From Sabellastarte sp. h YS-2021 (Eukaryota > Annelida > Polychaeta > Sabellida > Sabellidae), in assembly GCA_964017235.1 (NCBI GenBank), contig OZ024936.1, positions 52,379,028 through 52,443,027 of the forward strand: 64,000 nt of DNA, written 5' to 3'. Position numbers and translations under genes: made by a program. Numbering within the stretch: the first letter of the stretch is position 1; each line of letters starts with the position of its first letter. The notes under the pieces were generated by a model. That model was not told the origin of the DNA. It saw only the letters and a list, made by a program, of their open reading frames with translations, and did not search any database. Below are positions 25,191 to 36,110 of the stretch, one piece after another.

Positions 25191-25929
25191 TACTGCTCAG
25201 CCAGTGAAGTTCGTCACCTGCATTTTATGACATTATTAAAGAGTTTTTACTGTCCAGTTATGGCATATATGTATACCTTGCCGTTGAAAGAAGCTATTCC
25301 ATTTATTTATATGTGAATATTGCCTGTCCTTGAGCATTTTTATGGCCGGTGACGAACATCACTGGGGTGACGAAATGATTACCAGACGTTTTGACCCTCC
25401 CGACGTTTCGACCCGCTTTTTTCCCAGACATTTCGACCTACTTTTGGCCAATTGGATTCGACCCAATTTTAAGGTAGTTTGAAGTATAGTATGAGAAGAT
25501 ACAAGGTGATAGATATTTATTTTAGCATATATTTCTTTCAACTCACGGCCATAGCACCCAAGTCATTAGTATTCATGAAAAGGTATGAGGATACAGATTT
25601 CCACTGGGATTTCCTTGCAATATTTTATAAAATAGAAGCATGGACAAAGATCAAATACTTTAAACTGCAGAACTCACAGCCATAGCAACCAAGTTATTAA
25701 TATTCATGAGAAGATATGAGGACACAAATTTCCCCTGTATGTAGTTTCCTTGCAATATTTTATAAAATAGAAGCATAGACGAAGATCAAATACTTAATCT
25801 ACAGAACTCATGGCCCTTGGTACCTTAATCACATTGGTCTGATACAAATAGGTTGAAACGTCTGAAAAAAAAACACGTCCGGTGGGACGAAACATCTTGA
25901 TACCGATGAAATTCACTGGCCGACCAGTA
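25191..25929. mobile_element. TIR element (tactgctcagccagtgaa end) with internal insertion
   Basis: The left end tactgctcagccagtgaagt and right end gaaattcactggccgaccag match the ends of the compact copy at 36687-36872. The extra 25376-25905 segment, bounded by gacgttttgaccc/ggttgaaacgtc-like sequence, looks like a further nested repeat. That segment contains two roughly 125-bp direct repeats related inversely to those at 27417-27770. Confidence 0.65.
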
Positions 25930-26485
25930 GACGACATCAATATATGTTTGACAGTGATAGACGACATTAATGTTTGACAGTGATAAAAAAGAGCTTAACC
26001 CATTTTCTGTGATATGTATACACTAATACACATAAACCAGGGTGCACTTATTCCATTTATTTAACGAAATTCCATAAAATCAGACATTCTAACATGACAC
26101 AGCTGTGTCCGCCATTCTGATTGGCTAAGACACAAAAAATTGCTCTGTAAAACCCCTGCATAACCTCATGAGTTCTATTTTATCGCTCACAATGCTGCTC
26201 CGCAAAAAGAAAACTTGAAGTAACAGCCTATTTTTTTTTCATTAATTAGACAAATAATGGTAAACACGATACTCAGGGATTCTTACATTTGAACATGGAA
26301 TATACTGATATGCACGTGCTGAAGCTTAAGGACCTTTAATAAAGAAAAGGGTTATCTTAATTTGCGGCTCTTCCAATAATTCAACAGCACCCTCAATAAA
26401 AATTTTTTATAGAATATCGTATATTTTTGTATAAAATAGCTTCAAAACTAATTTTTATAAGATCTTCTAAAATGTCATGTTAGAA

Positions 26486-26645
26486 ATAGAAATAGAAATA
26501 GACAACTCCGAGCTCGGGGTTATAGGTGATTTTACAACGACTAGCGCATTAGAATCACGGAGGCTCCGTCTTCGTGATCCTAATATCGCTAATCGTTGTA
26601 AAATCGCACATAACGTTCCCCTCGTTCGTCGTTGTCTATTTCCAT
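26486..26645. repeat. Long imperfect hairpin
   Basis: The arms ttttacaacgactagcg...atcacggag and cttcgtgat...cgctaatcgttgtaaaa pair around a short loop near 26570. Outer parts (gaaatagacaac/gttgtctatttc) also pair. An ORF across it results from the palindrome. Confidence 0.8.
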
Positions 26646-26652
26646 AATATAT

Positions 26653-27320
26653 AGACCGAGTTTCTGTCCCGTCGCCAATTGCTATTGATATACTGATGGA
26701 CACAATGGCGAGGGACAGAGCTCACATGTACTTGTTTTCTGTGTAAATCTTGAACTGTTGGAAATTATTTCATTTACTTACAATATATATGTTGTTAAAC
26801 TAAACTGCTTTTACAAGCCAGGAATTTCTTTTGTAGACAACTATGTAATGTTGAAGGATTGTTTACATTGAAAAAATAGGCTGAAATACATGCATACCAG
26901 TTTAATTGGCATTAAATATAAGTGAACGGTACACATACTGCCTTGCTACCAATTATCGCCGGCTGCCAATTATCGCCACCAGAAAATAAGACATTCATAT
27001 TTCAGTAATGGTCATATATATTAAAAGCTTTGTATTTGTTCCGTTCACTTTGGAAATAGTTTTACCTTATTTGCTAGACTTTGGATGCTACTTTGGTGAA
27101 GTTATATCTATTTGAATTCTGTCTGGCGATAATTGGTACCCGGCGATAATTGGTAGCAAGGCAGTACATAAGTTAGTGCACTATTGATTTCAAATAGCAC
27201 TTTATACTTGTGGGAATATATGTACATATATGCTGAAAACAAGTACATGTCAGCTCTGTCCCTTGCCATTGCGTACCATCAGAAATATCAACAGCAATAC
27301 GCGACGGGACAGAAACAAGG
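26653..27320. mobile_element. Foldback element, copy 2, carrying a nested MITE
   Basis: Inverted ends of about 86 bp. Left starts agaccgagtttctgtcccgt; the right end is inverse, through gcgacgggacagaaac. It shares the family of 24733-25188. The MITE at 26938-27164 is inserted in its interior. Confidence 0.82.
26938..27164. mobile_element. TIR MITE (CTGCCTTGCTACC ends), TA target site
   Basis: 227 bp with about 41-bp nearly perfect inverted ends beginning CTGCCTTGCTACCAATTATC. Each end contains ccaattatcgcc twice. TA dinucleotides flank it (26936-26937 and 27165-27166). It sits inside the foldback element of the surrounding entry. Confidence 0.9.
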
Positions 27321-27345
27321 TGTACATAATATAATGGAATTACGT

Positions 27346-27907
27346 GCAAGTCGCCGACAAAACAACTCGCAGACAGCAACTCGCCGACAAAACTCGCCGA
27401 CAATGGACGAGTGCATATGCTTCTATTTTATAAAGTATTGCAAGGAAATACCAGAGGAAATCCGTAACCTCGTATCTTCTCATGAATATCAATAACTTGA
27501 GTGTACATGCCGTGAGTTCTGTAGTTTAAAGTATCGATCTTCGTCTATATGCTTCTATTTTATAAAATATTGCAAGGAAATGCCAGAGGAAATCCGTAAC
27601 CTCATATCTTCTCATGAATATTAATGACTTGGGTGCTGTGGCCGTGAGTTCTGTAGTTTAAAGTATTTGATCTTCGTCTATGCTTCTATTTTATAAAGTA
27701 TTGCAAGGAAACACCAGGGGAAATCCGTGACCTCATATCTTCTCATGAATATTAATGACTTGGGGGCTATGTCCGTGAGGAATTCCTCCACGAGTTCTAT
27801 TGGTTTAAAATGTTAAAGTACGCATACCCTCTTATTCAAACGGATAAAATTGTCGGCGAGTTTTGTCGGCGAGTTGCTGTCTGCGAGTTGTTTTGTCGGC
27901 GACTTGC
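27346..27907. mobile_element. Element with perfect 59-bp inverted ends and three tandem repeats inside
   Basis: Left end 27346-27404 and right end 27849-27907 are exact inverse complements (start gcaagtcgccgacaaaacaa; internal subrepeat aactcgccgacaaaac). Between them are three direct repeats of about 120-125 bp, marked by tgcttctattttataaagta. No target duplication was evident and no transposase is present. Perfect ends suggest recent activity. Confidence 0.88.
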
Positions 27908-28209
27908 TCATATACCATATAATGACATGCACGGGTGCAAATGCAAGAAAAACTTTGGTTGTTGGTTAATCGTTTTTCTGCAACAGAATGGCAAAAAAAG
28001 TTGTTGTATTAAAATCGTATTTACCCGCTGTTTCAAGGTCATCAATATTTGAGATAACATTGTCATAATTCCCCCCAATTGATGTCATTTTCTTTATATC
28101 AGGAAATCAACTGTTGTGATGTACCGTACAAATGTCATGTGACAGCGATCGATACTACTAATCAATAGATTGTTGCAAACCAAATGATACAGCATATATG
28201 ATATATCAA

Positions 28210-28832
28210 GTAGTCTGGTTCCCGACCACTACTCTGCAATATAGGGTCAGGTTTCGCCCACCATCTTGGGTTCAAGGCTTCCGGAGTTACACCTAGCAAT
28301 GATCAAGAAGAAATTAAATAAAATATTTTTAGTAAACACATTTGGTGCACATTTTGACACAATATTCCCCTTTTACTGTATCATGATATGGCATATTAAT
28401 TCAACGACATTTGTGATAAACAAAAAATGTGCATCAGTTTAAGTGTTGTTGATCCTCTATTATCACCCAAAACCATGTATTTGCTTCTAAAGATTATTGT
28501 CTTCTCATAATATTTTAAAGTTTAATTGGCATTATTTGATGTTATAAGTCCGATAATATATGGTAAAAATATTTTGAATGTGTACAAAATGTATATAAAT
28601 AATTAAAATAACCTGATACATGATGGATATTAGCGATGCATTCTTTTGGATATTCAGCACTGGTACTTACTAGTTCACATCCTGGAAAAATGCGGTTAAA
28701 AATGCAAAGAACTGTTTTACGGGAGTTGAATACTTCCTCAAGAAGCACAAATGAATGCAGGATTAGTAGATGAAGGCCATCGTAGGCAATACCAGTCCCT
28801 TTATTGTTAAAGGTTGGCTGCTTCCCCGTCTA
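28210..28832 (-). repeat. 620-bp repeat, left inverted copy
   Basis: Inverse complement of 35161-35774, with only scattered mismatches along the length. Shared phrases include cctgatacatgatggatatt and accatgtatttgcttctaaa in this orientation. Confidence 0.9.
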
Positions 28833-29493
28833 CTCCACACGGTTCTTACAGCACAGTAAACGTGTGGACTCACTTTTACATAAATCGAGTTGGAAGTTTT
28901 TGGGGGGTCACTTTACTATAGATGGAGTTATTTGAACCCCATTTATCTTCTGATAAATAAACATAAAATATTTTCATAGGAATAAATGTAAAAATTCGGG
29001 AACTCAGAGCAATACCCGTAGCATTTATCTCCACAATGTGGCATCAATTTTTATATGATATGTCCAATTTTTCTAACAATTTTGTACATATTTCACAATT
29101 TGAAGTCTTTTGCCACTCAGTTTATTTCTTTGACATCAAATTAATATACATACAAAGCAGGTTTTGGAGTGTTTAAAACTGTGAAGATACAGTGCAGAGC
29201 CTCTGGACTGTGTTTAGTGGGCCCCATTTCAGGGGTCCAGATTTTAGTGAGTAAAACCACAAAAAGGACATGCAACTTTAATACTTACTTCGGGATTTCT
29301 TTTTCCTATTTTCTGTGATAAAAAAATCAATTTTAAAATATACATAAAAAGTTTTGTTTTTTTTTGTATTGAAGTAAGTTTATAATACTTTTGAAGTAAA
29401 ACATGACTGTGATAAAATATTGTTTATGTTTGTGTTTTTTGTCAAGAACATTGCTAATACATGGAGAGAACATAACAGTAGTGCACTTAACTC

Positions 29494-30240
29494 TTGCCAC
29501 CTACAGAACAAATACAAATTGAAGTTGATATATTAAAATCAGTCAATCAAGAGTTCCATAAAGACATGATTGTAGCCACTAAAGAATTGAAATGTGCCCT
29601 AAAAGCCCTAAAATCTCCTGCTCATGATAATGTAAGCAGTGAACATTTTAAATATGCCTCATACAAGCTTATTGTCATCCTGTCAATATGCATCACATGT
29701 ATGTTTGTTCATAATTATACCAGATGACTGCATAAAGACAGTTATGTTACCTTTAGTGAAAGATGCTGCAGGGAATATAGCTGATGCAAATTTTTAAACA
29801 ACCATAGACCTACTACATTAAGTACTGTTGTATCAAACCTAATTGAATTTGTAATACTTAATAAATATGGAAGTATCCGAATCAGTTGTGATAACCAATT
29901 TGGCTTTTAAAATGTATTTACAAATATGCTTATCTTCTCCTTTAAACAAATTGTCCATTACTATGTCAGTAAATCAAGTTACATACATATGTCTGTTTCA
30001 TAGATGCATCTGAAAAATTTGAAAGATTGAATCATCACTAAAAGTTTGGGGAAATGTTAAAATATGGTGTTCCTATTGTTGTTGTCAAACTAATCATGTA
30101 CTGGTATTTCCAACAAACCTTTCATGTTGAATGGGATCATATTTTCTTGGAGTGCTTTAATTCATGTGATCAATGGTGTGACAGAAACTAAATATTGTCA
30201 GGTGGAGAGTTTGACAATTAGTGGGTTGTTGTGTTGTATT
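29494..30240 (+). pseudogene. Non-LTR retrotransposon reverse-transcriptase remnant (N-terminal half)
   Basis: The first open piece reads ALKALKSPAHDNVSSEHFKY, then with frame breaks VMLPLVKDAAGNIADAN, NYRPTTLS-like sequence, DNQFGF, and further on GVPIVVVKLIMYWYFQQTF and GVRQ-like sequence. These are successive landmarks of LINE reverse transcriptases of the CR1/L2/Rex kind. Multiple stops and shifts make it dead. Confidence 0.75.
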
Positions 30241-30259
30241 AAAATTCAGTATCTTCTTG

Positions 30260-31050
30260 ATCCTCTTTTTATTTTAAAATATCAACAACAAAAGTATAAC
30301 CAAGTTCTAGCAACATGCTGGAACTAGATGTTTAAAATTACTCTTTTACCAGCCTTTTGAAACAAGGTGGCCCCTTCTTCTGCTTCTGCTACTTGCACTT
30401 CTTCTACTCCTTACTTGTTACTGTTAGTTCTACTTCTTCTTCTACATGATGCTTTGTCTTTGATCTCTCACATATGTCTACTTCTGAATGTTGATTTCAT
30501 GTGCTGCTACTTTTATATTAAGCTTTGGAATGCCAAAGATGACTCACAGTCATTACAACCTATGGAATGTGAGAGGAAGTAGAAGTCACATGACCTATAT
30601 AGGTGCCAGACTGATTTAAAGAATTTACTTGTGCTTCCCTACTTTATTTCCTAATAAATTATGTCATGTGACCTAAGTTCTATGGAACCTCTTTCCTGTG
30701 AACCATGGTCTGCATTGTATTAAAATAAACACTACATATTTTATTGATCATGTAACTTCACTGGAATGCTGTATTAAAACTCATGCAAACTGAAAACTTG
30801 AGATATGTTTGACGGACAGCAATGCACAGAAATCTCATAAATATAAATAATACACATTGAATAGAGTATGTGATATTTATCTGCTTTTTGCTGTACATCT
30901 TGATTAGTATAATTCACACATATTCGTTTGAGCCTTTTTAATTATCAACATAACTGAAACAATATGATTAATTATACATTTAACAATAATTTCAAAATTC
31001 AATTAATTAAGCTGTTTTCCTCCCCAATACTATACATATGCATTAATGAA
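30260..31050. other. Nothing firmly recognised between LINE pieces
   Basis: It contains a CT-rich stretch (30370-30450) that opens a short low-complexity frame. I see no reverse-transcriptase landmarks here, so it is probably an insertion or decayed element interior. Confidence 0.4.
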
Positions 31051-31119
31051 CTATATGTTATAAACTAAACAATTGCAATGCTGGCTGTAATTTCAATAAT
31101 GAAACAATTAGTAATATTG

Positions 31120-31520
31120 CATAGGCTGATGACGTGTCCTTGCTGTCCCCCTGTCCAAAAGGCTTGGAAAAGATTATTTTGAAATATGTGAAGAATATGG
31201 GAAGAACTACTACATCATATTTAACCTTAAAAAGAGTATCTGCATGTGTTTTACAGGAAAAAACTCTAAAAATTGATCTCACATCACCTACTTTTAAAAT
31301 AAATGGGAATATCTTACAGTTTGTACATAAGCATAAATTAGTTGGTGTTATTGTAACTAGTGACTGCTTTGATAATTCTTGCATAGCAAGACAGCTCTTA
31401 AGAATGGATCGTAGGAGTAATATGCTTTTCTTAAATTTCATGGCCTGTTCAACAGATATCAAAATCAAACTTTTTTCCAGTCATTTTGCTGTGAGTTTAT
31501 ACTGTGCACAGTTATGGTAA
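31120..31520 (+). pseudogene. LINE reverse-transcriptase remnant (ADDxxLL region)
   Basis: The frame reads ADDVSLLSPCPKGLEKII, the catalytic-motif region (YADD) and following helix of non-LTR reverse transcriptases. A stop codon stands where the Tyr-bearing approach should be. It continues to about LVGVIVTSDCFDNSC and ends by 31520. Probably the same decayed element as 29494-30240. The long antisense frame here is not a gene. Confidence 0.75.
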
Positions 31521-31639
31521 AACTCAAACAAGGCAGTGGTTGCCAAAAATGTGCACTGCTTACAATAAGGGCCTTTACAAACTCCTATTTTATAAATTAG
31601 TTTTCAGTATAGTGGTAGCGAATCATTTGAAGTAAACAA

Positions 31640-32425
31640 GTTGGATTCCTTGATATGATGTCCTAATCAGGAAATCCCTTCCCAATAATGGGATTTGTAT
31701 TGCCTGCAATGACTTTTGCCTATTAATACTGCATTCTTTGGCACATAGTGAGGTGGTGTTTTACCCATAATACATGCAGTTCTTTACATTTTAACTGCAT
31801 TTTTACAGGCTGTGAACTCATTTGTACTACTCATGAATAGCTGAAGGAACATAGCATTAATCTGTCAAGCATTGGGAATTTAAGTCTCAATTGTGATTTA
31901 TATTAAATGCCTTTATTCTGTATATCAATTGTGTATGCATTCATCATATTTTTAGTTTTTTACCATATATTATGGTATTAATAGCATGAAATATAACCAA
32001 TTAAATATAAATATATATTTTTGATGACAATAACCTTTAAAACCAAATGCATGTTTTGGGGTGATAATAAGAGAGTTACATCACTTAAACTGATGCACTT
32101 TTTCATTAAACAAAAAAAAAATTATTTAATTCTGATGTGATATCATTATATAGCAAAAGGGGAGTTTAATATCATAGTGGGCATCAAATGAGTTCAGCAG
32201 AAATATATTATTTTTAATTTTCAATTTTTTCTTTACTTCTAGTATGTACTGGTCTCCTCTGCCAATAATGCTAGTTGTGATATGACCTTATACAGTGTCA
32301 TTTAAACCCTAATAAATAAATTATTATTCATAGGTGTAAATATGAGTGTAAATTGTCCAAAATGGTGACCAGTACCTGACCCTATATTCAGAGTAAAGCT
32401 GTCAAGGCCACCAGACACAATTTGC
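31640..32425 (+). repeat. Third, diverged copy of the 620-bp repeat
   Basis: In the same orientation as 35161-35774 it shares ttaactgcatttttacaggc-like, ttttaccatatattat, aaatgcatgttttggg and cctgaccctatattcagagt. It is much more diverged than the outer pair and contains a SINE piece. Confidence 0.75.
32236..32325 (+). repeat. SINE family 1 fragment
   Basis: The 3' part only: gtactggtctcctctgcc, gttgtgatatgacctta, tacagtgtcatttaaaccct and an aataaataaa tail. Confidence 0.75.
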
Positions 32426-32849
32426 AGTTGCAGCTATAATTACTATGTGGTTGCAGTGATTACACATGAGTTGTACAATTATTGTTGCAGTTGTTTATAT
32501 TGATTATAGACTTTCTAGGTACCTTTTACTTTTGCTTAAGACAAATGCAGCCTTGTCATCCGAAAGCAGCTAATTATATAGATTTCATGGTGGTTTTTGT
32601 ATATCCCTATACATCAACTTATTGCACAGAGTACCAACACAAATGTGTAAGTTTTCAACACAAATTCAATGAGATATCAACTAAATGTGCATAAAACATG
32701 AAAAATGTAATAATAATAGCACTGCAAATATCTTAAAAGAATGGTTTGTTGCCTTGTTTAACGTGTTTCAGATGTGATTTTTTTATTATTTTTTTTATTT
32801 TGACAAGAAAACAGACATTAAATAATACATTAAAACATAACACAAACTA

Positions 32850-33345
32850 TTAAACAAGACACTCTTTAAAGTAAATTGATAATAAAATGATAACCATTTC
32901 CATATATAACCATGTTAAACAGTTCTTTGTATGATTCATTAAATCTATTATTTCTGTCATTCGCTGAATAGGGGTCTTGAAAAACCATGACTTTTGACTT
33001 GAGCTGAACCAAAAAAGCTTGGAATATAATGGGTTCGTCTTTTGTTTTCTTTTTGTTAATGTACCACTTCCCCAAAAGGAGCACATAAATAATCATCAAC
33101 AGGTCTGATTTTCTACTAAATAGGATACCCAAAAGGATTTAACAAACAGTGAAATTAACCTCTTACTTTCATATTAGCATATAACCAAAGGTTAACTGTC
33201 CTCCAGAAATCTATGGAGAGAGGGTAAAATATGATATAGTGTTCTAAAGCATCAACAGATGGGTTCTGACAATATGTACATGATGCAGACTGTACTATTT
33301 TCCTTCTGTATAAATTGTACTTATAGTCTAAAGAGTTCCATTTAA
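32850..33345 (-). pseudogene. LINE ORF2 C-terminal remnant
   Basis: On the minus strand, in order: SASCTYCQNPSVDALEHYII (a Cys-Cys-His type C-terminal motif), FWRTVNLWLY, LLMIIYVLLLGKWYINKKK and FQAFLVQLKSKV. This succession resembles the C-terminal end of many animal LINE ORF2 proteins. Stops interrupt it between motifs. Confidence 0.65.
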
Positions 33346-33626
33346 TATTTCATACTGAAATGTCATTTCAGACCTGAAATACTTGTACAAATATTATAGC
33401 TAGTTTTGACATTTGGAAATACTTCAAAAGTAATTCTATAAAATACAAACAAAATAATCAATGGTTATTTTAATGTGAAAGTTGCTATGTAATTCACTTT
33501 TGGCATTTTTTCAGTCTTTTTGTTGGAATCTCATGTGAAAAATCACTTTTCTCAGCTTAAATGGCTGAATTATCACAAAGTAAGCTTGAGCCATAATTCC
33601 AAACTAATTGCCACACCATACTTCAG

Positions 33627-33860
33627 GGGGGTCACGATAGCAGAGTGACACTCTCACCTCCTACCTTTGAAACCGGCGTCCAGTTCACGGCTCTACCTCA
33701 AGTGGGAAAGCTGGTAGTTGCTTGCCATTGGTCAGCAGTTTACAGTACAGAACCTTGACTAACTGTTTGTACTGGTTTTCTCTGCCCTTCCAACTACCCG
33801 TCATGATATAACCTGTACAGTGTTGAATGTGACGTAAAACCCCAAATAAATAAATAAAAC
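33627..33860 (+). repeat. tRNA-derived SINE, family 1, full-length
   Basis: It runs from the tRNA-like head ggggtcacgatagcagagtg through ggtagttgcttgccattggt and tactggttttctctgccctt to the tail aaataaataaataaaac. B-box-like sequence is present but diverged. No intact tRNA cloverleaf. Confidence 0.88.
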
Positions 33861-34099
33861 ACACCATACTGGCATACTTCATGTTGTATTGGCTCCAATT
33901 GTCACATTATTTTGAATGAGTGACAGCATTATTACCATGTAATATTGACAAAAGTTTTTGGCAAATTTTCATTATATTTAAAATGAAAATATATCCATGT
34001 TTATGATTGACTATTCTCATTTCTAATAGCACTTTTATAGCCCTTAATCTTTATCTATTGACAGACTCTAAGGCACATAATACCAGAAAACAGAGATCA

Positions 34100-35140
34100 T
34101 AATCATTAAACCAGACATATTTTAGGGGTTGGCATCATGGCAAAGGACCAAGACAAGACCAGAAAACTAGGTTGGGTGTTTTTTTTGCAAAGAGATAGAT
34201 TTCCAACTTCTTCATTAGGCAGATCATTCAAAATTCTTTGGACATAATATTCAAAGCTTAGGCCAAAGTACTTTTTAGACATATGTATTGATGCAGAGTG
34301 TTGGACCACTAACAGCATTCAATCAGATTGACTTTTATGAGTTTTGTAATCACCTTGTGGGAAGTTGTACACCAACGTTAACAGGGCTGTCTTGAAAAGA
34401 GGATGATGTTTGATAGGCAACCATTGAAGACTCTCTCTTGCAGGAGTGATATGTGAGGGTGTCGAGAGGTTTCGTGGTCGAGAGGTTTCGCTGTCTTGGT
34501 CGTTTCGCTGTTAATTTGGATGATTCGCAGTAAAAACTGGAGATGTTTCACATGAATTTCTTAGATCCTAAGATGTATTATTTCATTTGTTTATCCCTAT
34601 CTCTATAATATCCACAAACTAATTGATAAACATAAAAACCTTAACTTCTTTGAAGTCAATTATGTCAATTAATCCCTTATAGCTCATCAAGTAATTGCTA
34701 CAACACAAGATAGCCTAATCCTAGCTAGTCAAAAGAATTGCAATCAGCATATCCATGTGGAATTAATTAGATGTAGTTGCTACAAAATATAATATCTTTT
34801 CTCAATATAACTTAACATTATCACACATCATTAGATCCACGACTAAAATCTGAAAATAATGGTACCTGAACTATCAAAATCTGTCCATTAATAAAGCTTT
34901 TATGCCACTCTTAACTTAAAAAGAAATTATGAAAGTTCACCACAAATCCTCCATTGAGTTTTACGCGAAACCTCCATACTGAAAAACCTCTTGTAATCTA
35001 TGTGAGTACTTGGTGGTATTAGCAACAATTCTAGCAAGATTGTTTTGAACACACTGGATCCTGTGAAGATCAAGAGCAAAGAGTCTTCTAAACAAGCAAT
35101 TACAGTAGTCAAGTCAATCTACGATTGGAAAATGTTACAA
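34100..35140 (-). pseudogene. LINE ORF2 C-terminal fragment, interrupted
   Basis: Minus-strand landmarks: LDYCNCLFRRLFALDLHRIQ then CVQNNLARIVANTTKYSH (about 35120-35000), ESLQWLPIKHHPLFKTALLT (about 34450-34390) and FEYYVQRILNDLPNEEVGNL (about 34250-34180). They follow the usual order of CR1/L2-type ORF2 C-termini. The stretch 34455-34930 between them breaks the frame; its ends carry gaggtttcg and cgaaacctc, so it may be an inserted TIR element. Confidence 0.75.
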
Positions 35141-35160
35141 CGAAAGCATGAACTTGATAT

Positions 35161-35774
35161 ATAGACGGGGAACCAGCCAACCTTTAACAATAAAGGGACT
35201 GGTATCGCTACGATGGCCTTCGTCTATTAATGCTGCATTCATTTGTGCTTCATGAGGTGGTATTCAACTTCCGTAAAACAGTTCTTTGCATTTTTAACCG
35301 CATTTTAACTAGATGTGAACTAGTAAGTACCAGTGCTGAATAGCCAAAAGAATGCATCGCTAATATCCGTCATGTATCAGGTTATTTTAATTATTTATAT
35401 GCATTTTGTACACATTCAAAATATTTTTACCATATATTATCGGACTTATAACATCAAATAATGCCAATTAAACTTTAAAATATTATGAGAAGACAATAAT
35501 CTTTAAAAGCAAATACATGGTTTTGGGCGATAATAGAGGATCGACAACACTAAAACTGATGCATTTTTTTGTTTATCACAAATGTAGTTAAATTAATATG
35601 CCATATCATTATACAGTAAAAGGGGGATATTTTGTCAAAATGTGCAACAAATGTGTTGACTAAAAATATTTTTATTAATTTCTTCTTGATCTAGGTGCTA
35701 CGGAAGCCTTGAATTCAAGATGGTGGGCGATACCTGACCCTTTATTGCAGAGTAGTGGTCGGGAACCAGACTAC
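35161..35774 (+). repeat. 620-bp repeat, right inverted copy
   Basis: It ends about 200 bp upstream of the SLC25A32 start codon, so the putative promoter/5' UTR lies in or next to this repeat. See the 28210-35774 entry for the pair. Confidence 0.9.
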
Positions 35775-35980
35775 GTGTGGCGCCCCGAACGGTGTTTAGA
35801 GGGACCGCTGAAATGTTATCATTTGTTTTGGTATTTTTTTGTGACCTCAACATGAGCAGTGAAGCAACAATCCAAAACATTCGTATTATGCAACGTAGTA
35901 GATCAAATTAAATGTATTATCTGTGTATGGTTAGCATTTACAAGGCCTTATCTATGCATCGAGAGAAATAAATAAGCAAA
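35775..35980 (+). promoter_or_regulatory. Putative SLC25A32 5' UTR/promoter region
   Basis: The only stretch between the 620-bp repeat and the ATG at 35981. No TATA box stands out. In-frame TAA immediately upstream (35972) supports the chosen ATG. The transcription start cannot be placed from sequence. Confidence 0.35.
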
Positions 35981-36110
35981 ATGTCCTTCAAGGACCTCCA
36001 GACTGTGTTTCAAAATGTTCGATGGGAACACATGGTGGCTGGAGTGTCTGGTGGTGTATTATCGACGTTAGTCCTGCATCCACTAGATTTGATAAAGATA
36101 CGTTTTCAAG
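35981..36110 (+). CDS. SLC25A32: SLC25A32 exon 1 (start codon)
   Basis: 130 bp from ATG to donor gtaaat, 43 codons plus one base. It contains the first transmembrane helix ([15 protein letters not shown]) and the first carrier signature PLDLIKIR. The N-terminus is short (about 14 residues before the helix) with no obvious cleavable presequence, as usual for this family. Confidence 0.93.

Larger units (their letters stand above)
28210..35774. mobile_element. 7.6-kb structure with roughly 620-bp inverted ends
   Basis: Left end 28210-28832 and right end 35161-35774 are near-identical inverse complements. Outer motif gtagtctggttcccgaccac; inner motif ggttggctgcttccccgtc. Inside are LINE fragments, a third diverged copy of the terminal repeat (about 31640-32425) and a SINE. 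It may be a long-TIR transposon, or two inverted insertions of one 620-bp repeat with unrelated DNA between. No clear target duplication was seen. Confidence 0.6.

Noticed and set aside
26467-26703. Minus-strand ORF rich in Ser-Ile repeats
   Set aside because: Produced by a hairpin and short gaaata repeats; low complexity.
30367-30582. ORF with Leu/Ser-rich N-terminus resembling a signal peptide
   Set aside because: Arises from a CT-rich simple tract inside LINE debris; no conserved residues.
31058-31468. Long minus-strand ORF (136 codons)
   Set aside because: Antisense to a recognisable reverse-transcriptase remnant and without family features.
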